This document shows, piece by piece, positions 11,912 to 22,110 of a stretch of 25,699 bases of DNA (positions are counted from its first letter, which is position 1; each line of letters begins with the position of its first letter). The DNA lies in NCBI GenBank assembly GCA_036897485.1, contig JAYMTF010001167.1, positions 1-25,699 of the forward strand, written 5' to 3'. A model generated the notes under the pieces. The model saw only the letters and a list, made by a program, of their open reading frames with translations. It searched no databases and was not told where the DNA came from. The stretch comes from Pelargonium nanum (Eukaryota > Streptophyta > Magnoliopsida > Geraniales > Geraniaceae). Made by a program: the position numbers and the translations under genes.

Positions 11912-11933
11912 TGGCTTGTTTGGTAACAATACT
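11912..11933 (+). repeat. Another copy of the 11050 terminal repeat
   Basis: It matches the 11051-11072 terminus at 20 of 22 positions, in the same orientation, starting only 28 nt after the first element ends. I did not find its inverted partner downstream, so it may be a truncated or nested relative. Confidence 0.6.
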
Positions 11934-12480
11934 ATCAACTTAAAGAAGTTGTTACTCAAGACAGAATTGAAGGGACAGATTTGGAACTTTTGTCATGTGA
12001 GAGCACACTGTATCTGTATGAATAATATTTTCCTCAAATTGTTAGGATAAAAATTAAAAATCTTGTGGGGACAAATTAGATAGAGACAATAGTACCAAAT
12101 TTTTAGTGGAGAATAACAAGAAATTTAATGGAATTTAAATCCTCCATGTGCATCCATCACTGGATAGAAACAAATTTTAAGAAATTTATGTTTTCGCATG
12201 AAAAAAAAAGGTTGTTTCAAGCTAGAACTTTTGCTCATCTCCTTGAAGTTCGTATTTCTTGAACGATGAAAATTATTCTTGCAGTTTGGAAGGAGCTATA
12301 GAAAGCAGGAGAGAGAGCGCGATAATTGTTTTAAACTTTGTGATGCGCCTGTTTTTCTTGGTAAATGTGTTATACTATATTGTTGTTGTCGACTAGTCAA
12401 GGTGTTAAGAAAGATAAGGTTGAAATTATGTTATTCTAAGTGTTGAAGTCTAATGCCAATGATCCTAGGAGTTCGAGATT
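11934..12480. other. AT-rich spacer, nothing recognised
   Basis: There is no protein-like open frame, RNA gene or clear repeat. It may be the remaining body of the element whose end is at 11912. Confidence 0.4.
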
Positions 12481-13060
12481 TATGAAATGTCTCTGAGACG
12501 GTCCAGAGTGTCGTATAGCTTCCGGATTGGCTTGGCAGGCTATTTGGGGGTAGCAAATATGTACATGAGGGTCCTTGGCACTTCTCGGGTCTTCGAGCAT
12601 TTCATCGGAGCGAAGACACGACCCAAACGGAGCTCAACGGAAACGAATGTGGTTGGTCACAGCTACCGCGACAGAGGTGGCTGACCATGGCTGTCGCGAT
12701 AGCCCGGCAGTGTTGTCGCGTCGCGACATAGGTAACTGGCGGAATCTTCCTAGCTTGTTAGCGGACATGGTTTTTGGTGGGCTTCTCCCTTGGTTTGCCA
12801 ACCATTTTAGCTTGGTTGACATGGTTGGCGAACATTTTGGGGATGCCAGTGGACTTGGCGTACGACGACAAACTTGGCATCGACAAGTGATGTTGGGCGT
12901 CGTCAGCAACCTCAAACGCGACCATTACAGTTGAGCGCGCGCAATAGATTTGGCCGCCGCCGGACAACGTCGGGCGTCGCCATTGGTACTGAATGCAACC
13001 ATATTGTGCGTCACCGGCAACCTCGGGCGCGACCATTAGAGTTGGGGATGAATACAAGTT
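12481..13060. repeat. GC-rich island with hairpins and a 37-bp imperfect direct repeat; probable transposon relic
   Basis: This stretch is strikingly richer in GC and CpG than everything around it. It contains an inverted pair (12662-12674 with 12691-12703, 12 of 13 paired), a near-perfect palindrome TGTCGCGTCGCGACA (12714-12728), and two direct copies of a 37-bp unit (12897-12933 and 13008-13044, 30 of 37 identical, most differences transitions). Overlapping open frames on both strands have no recognisable protein features and are probably a side effect of composition. I take it as a piece of an LTR or other repeat of unknown family. Confidence 0.45.
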
Positions 13061-13129
13061 TTCAAGGATATATGGGTTGGGGATTCAGTCCTGTCTCCTT
13101 TGGTGGGGTCGCATATCAATCCTGACATT

Positions 13130-13345
13130 ACTGTGTCTGAATAAGGATATGCCAACAGTGTGTTTTCGGACAAAAACAGAGATATTCTGATTCAAGCTAT
13201 AGCTTTGATTTGGTCAATCTGGAAAGCAAGATGCTCTTTCATTTTTACTACAAATTCCATTCATGTTGAATCCATAGTAAGTCAAGCTATGTGTCTAGCT
13301 TCCAGATGGTTGTCTCATTTGAAATACTGTACTTGTAAGTGGTTA
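13130..13345 (+). pseudogene. Fragment resembling the C-terminal tail of a plant LINE reverse transcriptase
   Basis: The plus-strand frame includes ALIWSIWKARCSFIF followed by a helix-like stretch (VESIVSQAMCLASRW). Plant non-LTR retrotransposon polyproteins typically have an I-W-x-I-W-K-x-R-N-x-x-I-F type motif followed by such a region near their C terminus. Nothing of the reverse transcriptase core is present. It stands directly beside the GC-rich island. The assignment rests on one short motif. Confidence 0.4.
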
Positions 13346-13799
13346 CAGGGATTACCCGTACGGGACGTGGAAAAGATCCCGACCGAAGCATGGGTCGGGG
13401 ATGGGGTTGGGGATCACTAAACCCGCCAAAGAATTTATCAACTTGAAACACTACCGGAAGAGAAGGCTACAAGTGCACTTGGCATAAACCCCATGCAACC
13501 CAAACAAAAGGGTTTACTTTTATTATTTTCATCTCCTTCCTTCGCCAGAAACAAAAGATCGAGCAACCGCAAAGAATTTATCCTATAAAGAGAAGCCGAA
13601 ATTACAAAGGAGTATACTTCCACAAGTGTAAGGTTTCAACAAACTATGCAACACTTTCCTTAAGTTACAAAGAATAATGAGAAAGGAACAAGTATTTTGT
13701 CAACCAATTACCAAGACGATTAACAGTGGCAAATAACTGAACCAAAAAAATACAGTCATCAAGTTCCACACTTTTGCCAAACTCACCAACAAATTGCAC

Positions 13800-16700
13800 T
13801 TACATAGAAGATTTTGAGTGTCTTTCCATTTTATCTAAATCTGCCAATGTGCTGGGGATGCAAGAAGCATCCAGTGCCACTGGTTGACTTGTGTCAAGGG
13901 AAGCATCATCAAGTAATGCAGATGGCACAAGTAGCGGGGGTGGTGTTGAAGGAGTAGACTGTCGACTGGACAGAGAGGTCAACTTGATGGGGTAAACTTC
14001 ACTCACTTCTTCATTACCCTCATCCAAATATACAACATCCTGCATTGTCAACTGGTGGTATTCCACAATCTCCCTCAAGAACCGATTCTCACGAGTATAG
14101 ATTGAGTTCTCGTGTGCTAATCTAGCCTTCTCTGCCAGTAGTGTTTCAAGTTGAAGTCTTATCTGCAAATTAGTAAATAAATGGGCATCACTATCTTTAA
14201 TTGTTTGGTACGAGGAACCATACAAATGTTTAATTCAGAAAAAATTCTCGTAGATAACTTTGCATACAAAACAAAAATGCATACCAAATCATCATCTTCA
14301 GGGTTGTCCCCTCTTTCACGGTTTTCTCGAAGGATTTTGTTTTCTTCCTCCAGTTGAGCGCATCGCTCCTTTGCAAAAGCCAAATCTGCTTTGACGGTTT
14401 TCAATTCTCGAAGAAGTAGCTTTGCTTTTGCGGCCATTGCCATTGCAACCTGTAATGAGAATTGTAAAGGAAAATCATGCATCTCACCATAATGGTTAAG
14501 TTATAACATCAACACATAACCCTGGGATACATTGAAATACAGGATTAAAAAAACATCAATGATATATAAACAGGAATACAAAAGAAAATATATAGGCACT
14601 ACTTCAAAAAAAAATGACCTCTGTCAAAAAAAAAAAAAAGTGCCCATTAGTATATACTAGGCTAAAAAACTTTGGAATATACACTAACAAGTTCATATTC
14701 GGTACTTGGTTCAGCTATGCAAGCAAACTACATCTTCAGAAGTAAGCTTCACAAGAACATCAGCCAGTTGAAATTAAACTCAGAAGACTAATGTCACCAG
14801 TATAGTTTTACAAGGGCGTTCAACTTCAAGAAATAAATAGAAGATACTGAGTAGCCAAAAAAAATTCATATCTCGTTTGAAAGCCAGTCTAGTAAAATAG
14901 TTCAGGAGCTCTTAAAATCCTCTAAACTTGAGCAAACAAAAATGCAAACATCATCACTACATGAACCAATGATACACAGTTGCCACCTTACGTCGCGAGA
15001 TGCTTTGAGCTGAATCTCTAGATCAGCTTGAGGGGGTTGAATTTGGGGTTGTTGCTGTGTAGTACTATGATTAGTTGGATGATTCTGTGCCTCAGAGCTG
15101 GTAGGCTTCTTTCTGATATGCTTCCGCGTTTCTTGAATAATGTCAGCAGTTCGGTTCTCCACAACAGTAAAACCCTCCTGAAGAAGTATAGTAACATTCG
15201 TACAAATATATGGTAAAAGTTAGGATATTAAATAGTTGGAAAAATTGCTATGTTAGGGAGAGTGAACAATCGGAACTAATCCATCAAAAGATCTACAGCT
15301 AAAGTTACCTCAACGGCATTGCCTATGGTGCCTCCAATATAATTAAGGGAAGATGTTATTGCATTTAATCCCCTCTGTAATTTAGGACTGTCAATGTTTT
15401 GGCGGCTCTGTTGTGAATGATTTGGATCAATGTACTGCACACAGAAAAGCCAATATAACAAAAAACACAACTCAAGGGTCAGCAAATACAAAGAATTTGA
15501 CCCGAAATAGCAGCTCCATGAACTGCAAGCAAGGTTTTGGAGAATTTCAATTTACAAAGTAAGATGAGAGGCACAATAGGCTGCATTGACCGTTCTAGTG
15601 AAACAATCTTGGATACTGACCTTGCTCCCTGTTGGTGTATCATGCATTTGCCTTCTTGGTCTTCCAGGTGAGTCAAATTTCTGCCCTACGTTATCATCCT
15701 CGAGAATAGACTTAGCTTTCCTAGTGAGGGCACCCCAAAATCCTTGTTTGGATTCATTTAAACTTTTCATTGACGTATATTCAAAGGACTCTGAATTCTA
15801 CATTAAGACACACCGCATTAGCAAGCAGTGAGAAACACACCATCAATGTATGATTTTAATATTCAACAAATCATCGTAACAACAAGACACAGAGGGTGTT
15901 TACCAGAGAATCTATCCTGATCAAATAATCATTAGTGTACTGGAAAGGTATTCAATAAACAGAATGTAATTCTAATTACGAGTATATAGCAGGGTGAAAC
16001 TGGTCGGTTGCAGGTGTCAGGCCAATGAAGAAGGAGGCATGCAATGCACAAGGACAAGAAGACAAAGGAAGTTGTTATATATAAATACATAAGAGCTTGA
16101 TTTGTAGAGCTTACTTTGATGATATTCACTGTTATTGGCAAAATTGAAAAGGGTGATTTGACAAATAACAATATGGATCAAATTGAAGTCCAAACTATAT
16201 TGCATCTTGAATAAGTATCGAATTCATGGAGGAATGCATTTACGAATTGTGGTTTCAAATTGACAACAAGGTGTCTCAATGGTCAGAGAAGAACATAACA
16301 ATAAGAAGCTATATTTAATCTACTCCCAAATAAAAGAGTTCATGATGACAGTAAACCACTCTTTGCCATCTTATTAGAAAAAAATGAATCACATATATCA
16401 TATTTAGCCACAAAGAAACTGAGGAGGAGGAGGGTTACAGCTCTGAACAAAGTGAAGAGGAATTAAGAGCTCTGAACAAAGTGAAGAGGGGAGGTGCCGC
16501 GAGCTAGAACCATGTCTCCCAATCATTCTCAGTACATAGGTCTTGTTTAAGCCCAATCTAAGAAAGCCATCACAGTGCTAGTGTAAAACAAAATGTAAAC
16601 ACTTTAAAGTAATACAGAAATACAAATTTTATGAAGGTCAACAAAACAAGCATATCCAAAAACAGATTTCAGCAAGCAACACAACATAATATAACCCAAA

Positions 16701-17088
16701 CTGAACGAAACTTAGGAATCATGTAGATTTCGAATTCAACTTCAATTTCAAAATTCGATTTCAACGACAGCCAAAAAAAATTTCAAAATGGAAGGGGGTT
16801 TTGAATTGAAGAAGAAACAGTAAAAACCTTAGAAGACGAGGAAGGAGAGGAAGATCTGGCAGTCTGAGTCTCAATCTGAACAGTAAGTTGAGGCCGGGCG
16901 GCGGCGGCGGCTGCAGGGGAGAGAGAGTAAGCGGAGGAGAGAGACGAGTCCTTGTGTGCCGATGAAGCTCTGATGGCTTTAGCGGCAAGCGAAGACGAAG
17001 ACGACGACGATGAGCTTCCATCATCTGGCGATGAGGAATTTGACCTTGCTATACCAGAAGCACCACCTTGCTTTCTTCTGTACGCCAT
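13800..17088 (-). CDS. Coiled-coil protein of unknown function, six exons
   Basis: Exons on the minus strand: 17088-16828, 15797-15621, 15434-15309, 15177-14992, 14449-14285, 14162-13800. All introns are GT-AG and all five are phase 0. The product is 425 residues. The start codon context (AGAAATGGCG) is strong. Residues 1-87 are basic then Ser/Ala-rich and low in complexity. About 100-115 has a conserved-looking stretch, [20 protein letters not shown]. 147-188 contains [21 protein letters not shown]. 189-250 is Gln/Pro/Thr-rich. About 251-345 is strongly heptad-like coiled coil ([20 protein letters not shown], then [19 protein letters not shown]). The tail is Ser/Thr/Pro-rich and ends KSSM. 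No membrane span or signal peptide is seen. It is probably a cytosolic or cytoskeletal scaffold, which is an inference from the coiled coil only. I recognise the layout from uncharacterised plant proteins and cannot name a function. Confidence 0.88.
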
Positions 17089-17251
17089 TTCTAGCTTTTA
17101 CTTCAACAATCTGAATTTGAATTGACAGATACTCTCTTGAATCTTGCTGTTCTCGAGATTGATTTCAGTTCGTCAACTGATGAAGATGATGATGATCAGG
17201 ACCAATTGGAATTGAGAAGGATTTTGATTTGAGCAAAAATGACAAAAACCA

Positions 17252-17278
17252 GGTCTGGTCTGGTCTGGTCTGGTCTGG
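17252..17278. repeat. TCTGG pentanucleotide tandem repeat upstream of the coiled-coil gene
   Basis: About five head-to-tail TCTGG units lie roughly 165-190 nt upstream of the start codon, either in the 5' untranslated region or the core promoter. Nearby at 17181-17197 is a short GAT/GAAGAT run. Confidence 0.85.
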
Positions 17279-17364
17279 ATCTCTTCCCCGCCAGCTAAGA
17301 CTAACGCCGACCAAAATCGTGGAGCATATGATCATCAGATTCATTGAAGTCCACTCTAGTTCAA

Positions 17365-17410
17365 TGGGCCGTCATATTTTGGATCAGTAACGGGCTTTTG
17401 CTTCTGGGCT
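17365..17410. promoter_or_regulatory. Candidate site II (TGGGCY) promoter motifs of the coiled-coil gene
   Basis: TGGGCC at 17365-17370 and TGGGCT at 17405-17410 lie about 280-320 nt upstream of the start codon. TGGGCY motifs bind class I TCP factors in many plant housekeeping promoters. Paired occurrence supports function, but six-base motifs occur by chance. Confidence 0.35.
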
Positions 17411-18277
17411 TTGATAGCGGCTACTTCTTTTTTTCAGATAATCGAGGAAGCATATGTACAAAATTTTTGATGTGGCATATAAATAGACATGACACATTAA
17501 TTACTATATTGATGAGTTGATCAAATTACAATACGTCACGTGTACAGTATGCCTTATAAACTAGGCGCATGAGAGGGTGGTGGTTTCATATATATCGGAT
17601 TTTTATCCGTTTAAACTTAATTTTAAACCACAAAATATAAAGAAGAAAAAAAAAATATATATATATATGAGCCATGTAGGCTACCACGCCATTTTGTACA
17701 TCGAATTTTGTACAAATTTTAGTTTATTTAGCATTTTTCACTATAGGGTGGTGAAAAATTCACACTAACAAATCCACACTTTTTTGTATAGGATCAAATT
17801 CCCATGCTCTCTCTACAAACCACTAAACCATTAATTGCAACAACTATGATTTCTCATCAATAATAATGACATTAGTAAATATTTTTTTGAAAGGAGACAA
17901 TAATATATATATTTTATTGTTTCATGGGTTAAATTGTTTTGTCTCTACTAGACTGAATTCAATTTTAACTTTAGCCTTCAATTAGTATAATGCATAGTTT
18001 CAGCCCCTAAACTCATTTTATTTTTCAATATAACCCACGTTACCTGCTACTCATTGACACCTCATCTGAATGATACATATGAATTTGCCATGTCATAAAA
18101 CAAATGCCACCTCATTGTTCTCACCTCCACTTAAATAAAACGCAACGTTTTTATTTTGGCCAGTTGTCTTTATCCTCTTCCTTGGTCAAGTGCTTCTTCT
18201 TTCTTTAAACATGTACGATTTGCCCAAATCGAAAATTAGGGCTAATTCATCAAACAAAAAAGTAAGCAGTTGGATGA
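17411..18277. other. AT-rich spacer, no gene seen
   Basis: It contains an (AT)n run at 17654-17668 and otherwise no supported feature. Short open frames are not protein-like. The far end is the insertion site of the retrotransposon. Confidence 0.5.
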
Positions 18278-18669
18278 TGTGGATTCGAACACAATTGGCA
18301 AACAATCTACATAAACTCTCTTTGATTAACACACACACGCACACAATCTCTGATGAACAATCAAGAACATTCAGTGCCAAAACCAGTTAAGGTCCAATTT
18401 CATTGATAAAATCCAGAATGGTTGTTACATCTTCTTCTCCCTCTATCTAACAACTTCTCAACAAACTTTGCTGAGCTGGCTTGCTGACTCAGCCTAACGG
18501 CTACAACTTGACTCCCAAAACAAACAAACTAAACAATGTAGTATTGTACTAACTAATTCTACCCAAAACGACAACGTCTCACTAAAGACTATTAATACCA
18601 AAACGACAACGCAGCTTCTATCTTCAACCTTTAGATACAATTATTACCGCTGGAATTGTAGATGCAACA
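18278..18669 (-). repeat. 3' LTR of the retrotransposon
   Basis: 392 bp. On the minus strand it begins TGTTGCATCTACAATT and ends AATCCACA, giving the canonical TG...CA ends. It aligns end to end with 23130-23519. The polypurine tract lies directly inside it. Confidence 0.95.
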
Positions 18670-18673
18670 ATAT

Positions 18674-18682
18674 CCCCTCCTT
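18674..18682 (-). other. Polypurine tract
   Basis: The minus strand reads AAGGAGGGG, followed by ATAT and then the TG start of the 3' LTR. This is the expected plus-strand priming site for LTR retroelement replication, at the expected place. Confidence 0.85.
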
Positions 18683-18697
18683 AGACAATCCTTGTCC

Positions 18698-19408
18698 TCA
18701 AGGATTGAATTTTGGCCAGTTCTTCTGGATAAACGACCAGTCTTCCCACTTGGCATCCTCAGGAGAAGAATAAGACCACTGAATCAAGACTTTAGGAACT
18801 GCCAAGTTGTTCCTCTTGACCAACCCTTTGTCCAGTATAGCAATGGGAGCAATTTTGAGCTGACCTTCTTCGGTAACCTGGGGTAGAGAAGTCTGGAGAG
18901 AGTGATGATGACTCAATCTTTTCTTCAGTAAACTGACAAGGAACACCAGGTGAATTTTCAAGGTCTCTGGAAGCTTAAGTTTATAAGCCACATAACCCAA
19001 TTTCTCCAAGATCTGATAGGGCCCATAAAACTTGGCACTCAGTTTCATATTTCTTCTCAGAGCTATAGTAGTCTGTCTGTAGAGCTGCAGTCTGAGGTAA
19101 ACCCAATCTCCAACCTGAAATACCCTTTCATTTTTCTTCTTATCCTCTTCAACCTTCATCCTGCCTTGTGCCTCCTGTAAATTTTCTTTAATCAGCTTCA
19201 TCATATGATTCCTCTCCTTAAGATACATTTCTACTGCAGCAACCTTGGTTTCCATTCCTTTTAGAGCTAACTGGGGAGCCTTGTAACCATACAGAGCCTC
19301 AAAAGGGGTCATTTTTAAAGCAGAATGGTGATTTGAGTTATACCACCACTCAGCCAGGCTCAACCATCTGTACCATCTCTGGGGATTCTGATGGGTAGGA
19401 GAGAGCAA
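18698..19408 (-). pseudogene. Integrase C-terminal part with GPY motif and chromodomain (remnant)
   Basis: An open frame of about 236 codons. It picks up integrase after the deleted core (NPQRWYRWLSLAEWWYN), has a GPY motif at ~129-131 and a chromodomain-like tail at ~187-236 (PKVLIQWSYSSPEDAKWEDW). In chromoviruses this tail directs integration to particular chromatin marks. The stop is 16 nt before the polypurine tract, as expected. The apparent ATG is not the natural start, because upstream sequence belongs to the deletion junction. Confidence 0.85.
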
Positions 19409-19923
19409 TAATCCATGAAGACTCTAGCAACAAAAATAGCAGAGAATGGGTTGGAGAGAGCAATAAAGTGACCATATTTGGAGAACCTGTCAATCACCAC
19501 CAACAGGCTATCATAGCCTTGAGACTTGGGCAATCCTTCAATGAAATCCAAGGATATATGTTGCCAGGGTCTAGAAGGTATGCTCAGAGGTTGCAAAAGA
19601 CCAGGGTAAGCTACACATTCTGCCTTGCATCTTTGACAGACCTCACATTCCCTTACAAACTTCTCCATATGTGACTGCATCAATGGCCAAAAGAAGTAGC
19701 TTTGTACCCTTTTTAAGGTTGCTTTCATTCGTGAGTGACCTCCCAAAGCTGTGTTATGCAACTTCTCAATAACTTTGGCTCTGATTTCCCCCATTGCTCC
19801 CACATAGACCTTCCCATTGACTTTTATAACCCCTTGCTGTAATTCATATCCAGGCAACCCTGTAGGATTAACAGCCAACTGAATCATCAAACTTTGAGCC
19901 TCTCCATCTCCTTCATAACTCAA
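19360..19923 (-). pseudogene. Integrase N-terminal zinc-binding domain and start of catalytic core (remnant)
   Basis: The HHCC zinc-binding set is present (H56, H63, C93, C96 of this frame), and the first catalytic aspartate is in SLDFIEGLP (D126, near 19547). Beyond VFMD the expected core with the second Asp and the Glu is absent, and the frame runs into a TGA. The reading continues in another frame with the C-terminal part, so roughly 70-80 codons have been lost, judged from usual spacing in the family. Confidence 0.85.
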
Positions 19924-20460
19924 CTCTACCTCCTTGAGCCATTGAGGAACTACTACTGTTACAGCCTGACACTAGACCTTTGGTAGCATGGACAAAGCAT
20001 CAGCTGCCCCATTTTCTACTCCTTTTTTGTATTTAATGGTATACTGTAATCCCATTAGTTTTGATAACCATTTCTATTGAATCATATTAGTTACCTGTTG
20101 CTTCTCCAGGAATTTCAAACTTTGGTGGTCTGTCCTTATCACAAATGGGTGCTCCCCAAGGTAATGCTTCCATTTATGTACTGCCATAACTACCCTCATT
20201 AGTTCCCTTTCATAGGTAGACATGCTCAGGCCCTTCAATCCCAAAGTTTTGCTCATAAAAGCTATGGGTTTTTCCAACTGCATCAGAACAACACCAATAC
20301 CTACCCCACTAACATCAGTCTCCAGTATAAATGGTAGCTCAAAGTTTGGCAAGGCTAAAACTGGAATGCTAGTCATAGCTGACTTGAGTTGCTCAAATGC
20401 CATATGAGCCTTGTCACCCTATTTGAACTGGTTTTTCCTAAGGAGCTCAGTAAGAGGTTT
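19924..20460 (-). pseudogene. RNase H domain (remnant)
   Basis: The main open stretch is 20403-20074. It contains ETDVSGVGIGVVLMQ, AFMSKTLG and IRTDHQSLKFLEKQ, characteristic of the RNase H domain that follows reverse transcriptase in Ty3/gypsy elements. It ends at an in-frame TAG (near 20071), after which the frame continues with KWLSKLMGLQY and KKGVENGAADALS. A second TAG lies near 19973. Confidence 0.85.
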
Positions 20461-21390
20461 GACAATTGATCCATAACCTTTTTATGAACCTCCTATAGTA
20501 CCCTGTTAAGCCTAAGAAACCTCTTAGTGCTTTAACTGCGGTGGGTTGAGGCCAATTCTTCATCACTTCAATCTTCCCAGGGTCAATGGACACCCCTTCT
20601 CCTGAAAGCACATGACCTGATTACTCTATCTGAGACTTCCCAAACTCACACTTGTTGAGCTTTGCAAAGAGTTGGTTTTCCCTTAGTTTCTTCACACTAA
20701 TCTCAACTGTTGTAAGTGTTCATCCCCAGGTAGTGCTATAAATCAATATGTCATCGAAAAAAAGAATCACAAATCTCCTCAGAAATGGTTTGAATACCTG
20801 GTTCATGAGTGCATGAAAGCTGGCTGGAGCATCAGTGAGCCCAAAAGGCATCATTCTGAACTCGAAATGCCCATGATGGGTTCTGAAGGCTGTCTTGGCT
20901 TCCTCTCCCTCCCCCACTCTGATTTGATGGTAACCAGCTCTCAAATCAATTTTGGAGAAGAACCTGCTACCATGAAGCTCATCCAACAGCTCTTATATCA
21001 CAAGTATGGGAAACTTATCTTTCACTGTGATACCATTCAGTCTTCTATAATCCACACAGAACCTCCAGCTCTCATCCTTCTTCTTCACCAATAACACAGG
21101 GAAAGCAAAAGGGTTGGTGCTCTCTTGAATTACCCCATTTTGTAACATCTCTTCCACCATTTGTTCAGTTACAGTTTTCTGGCATGACTGTATCTGTATG
21201 GTCTTAAACTTGGAGGTGTGGCATTGGGAATCAATGGAATCATGTGGTCATTAGGCCTTCTGGGAGGCAAGGAAGATGGTTCTGCAAACACATCTTTGAA
21301 TTCTTCAAGTAAGAGCTGAAGTTGAGGTTGCACTCTATCTGTACCAAAAACAGAGGTTGAATTTCTCAAATAGCCCCAATACAGACTCAC
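20461..21390 (-). pseudogene. Reverse transcriptase domain (remnant)
   Basis: It starts with the linker LEEFKDVFAEP and [11 protein letters not shown] frameshift near 21180 follows, and the RT core continues with DYRRLN and [13 protein letters not shown]. The catalytic FFDDILIY is at ~20740-20765, so the active-site Asp pair is kept. Breaks are the frameshift, an in-frame TAA at 20993-20995, another frame change near 20720 and a TAA downstream in the connection region (around 20625). Confidence 0.88.
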
Positions 21391-21414
21391 TCCTTTGACT
21401 AAGTCTTTTTGTAG

Positions 21415-22110
21415 TTAGTGGAGCTCAATCGTTTCAATTTGACTCACTACTTCAGTTTCAAACAATGTCATTTTCTGAGGTCCCCCTCCCACTGTCACTG
21501 CTCTCTTCTCAAAATCAAAAGCTACTGGGTTGTTAGCTGACATCCAATCTACCCCCAAAATAACATCACAAACTTTCAAAGGTAGGACCCTTAATTCCTG
21601 ACTAAATTGCTTGTTCCCCATCAACCATACCAGAGTACACTTCTCATTGCTCTTCACTCTGGTCCCATTTGCCATAGTGATCATGGCAGCCCTTGCAGGC
21701 TTAAGTTTCAAATTAAGCAGTTCAAGGGTTTGGGAATCAATGAAACTAGATGTGGTCCATGTGCCCAAGAGTATAGAAATCTCTTTTCCACATTTTTTTC
21801 CATTAACTCTCATGGAACTATCACAGTTGACTAAATCAAACTTCTCAGCATTTAACTCAAAAACCTGCATCAACTCCTCTTCTTCATCACTCCTCTTTTC
21901 ATTTTCTTCCACTTTTTCCTCCTCTTCATTAGTTAACATGAAGTTATAGATCTTAGAGCACTTCTCTTTGTGGCCAGGTGTATACATATCATCACAATTG
22001 AAACACTGTCCTTTTCTCTTCCTCTCATCATACTGTTTCCAGGTAAGTTTCTTGATTTGGGGAGGCTGTTTTGGGTTTGTGGAAGGTATAGGGTTCTGGT
22101 TAGTGTTCAT
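21415..22110 (-). pseudogene. Gag zinc knuckle and aspartic protease (remnant)
   Basis: A 231-codon open stretch. At ~36-51 (22005-21958) there is a zinc knuckle of the spaced form CFNCDDMYTPGHKEKC, seen in plant gypsy elements. After an acidic Glu-rich linker comes the retropepsin-like domain. The usual catalytic Asp-Thr/Ser-Gly triad is replaced by Gly-Thr-Trp (LLGTWTTSSFID, near 21757-21765), while the flanking SSFID and DVILGVDW are preserved. The protease is therefore dead. A TAA at 21415-21417 interrupts the same frame that goes on into the RT linker. Confidence 0.85.

Noticed and set aside
12484-13125. Overlapping open frames on both strands in the GC-rich island
   Set aside because: High GC lowers stop frequency. 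The frames overlap on both strands, are rich in Arg, and have no recognisable motif.
16761-17024. Minus-strand Leu/Arg/Pro-rich frame overlapping coiled-coil exon 1
   Set aside because: It is a frame-shifted reading of the Ser/Ala-rich exon, and its residue bias comes from that repeat-like composition.
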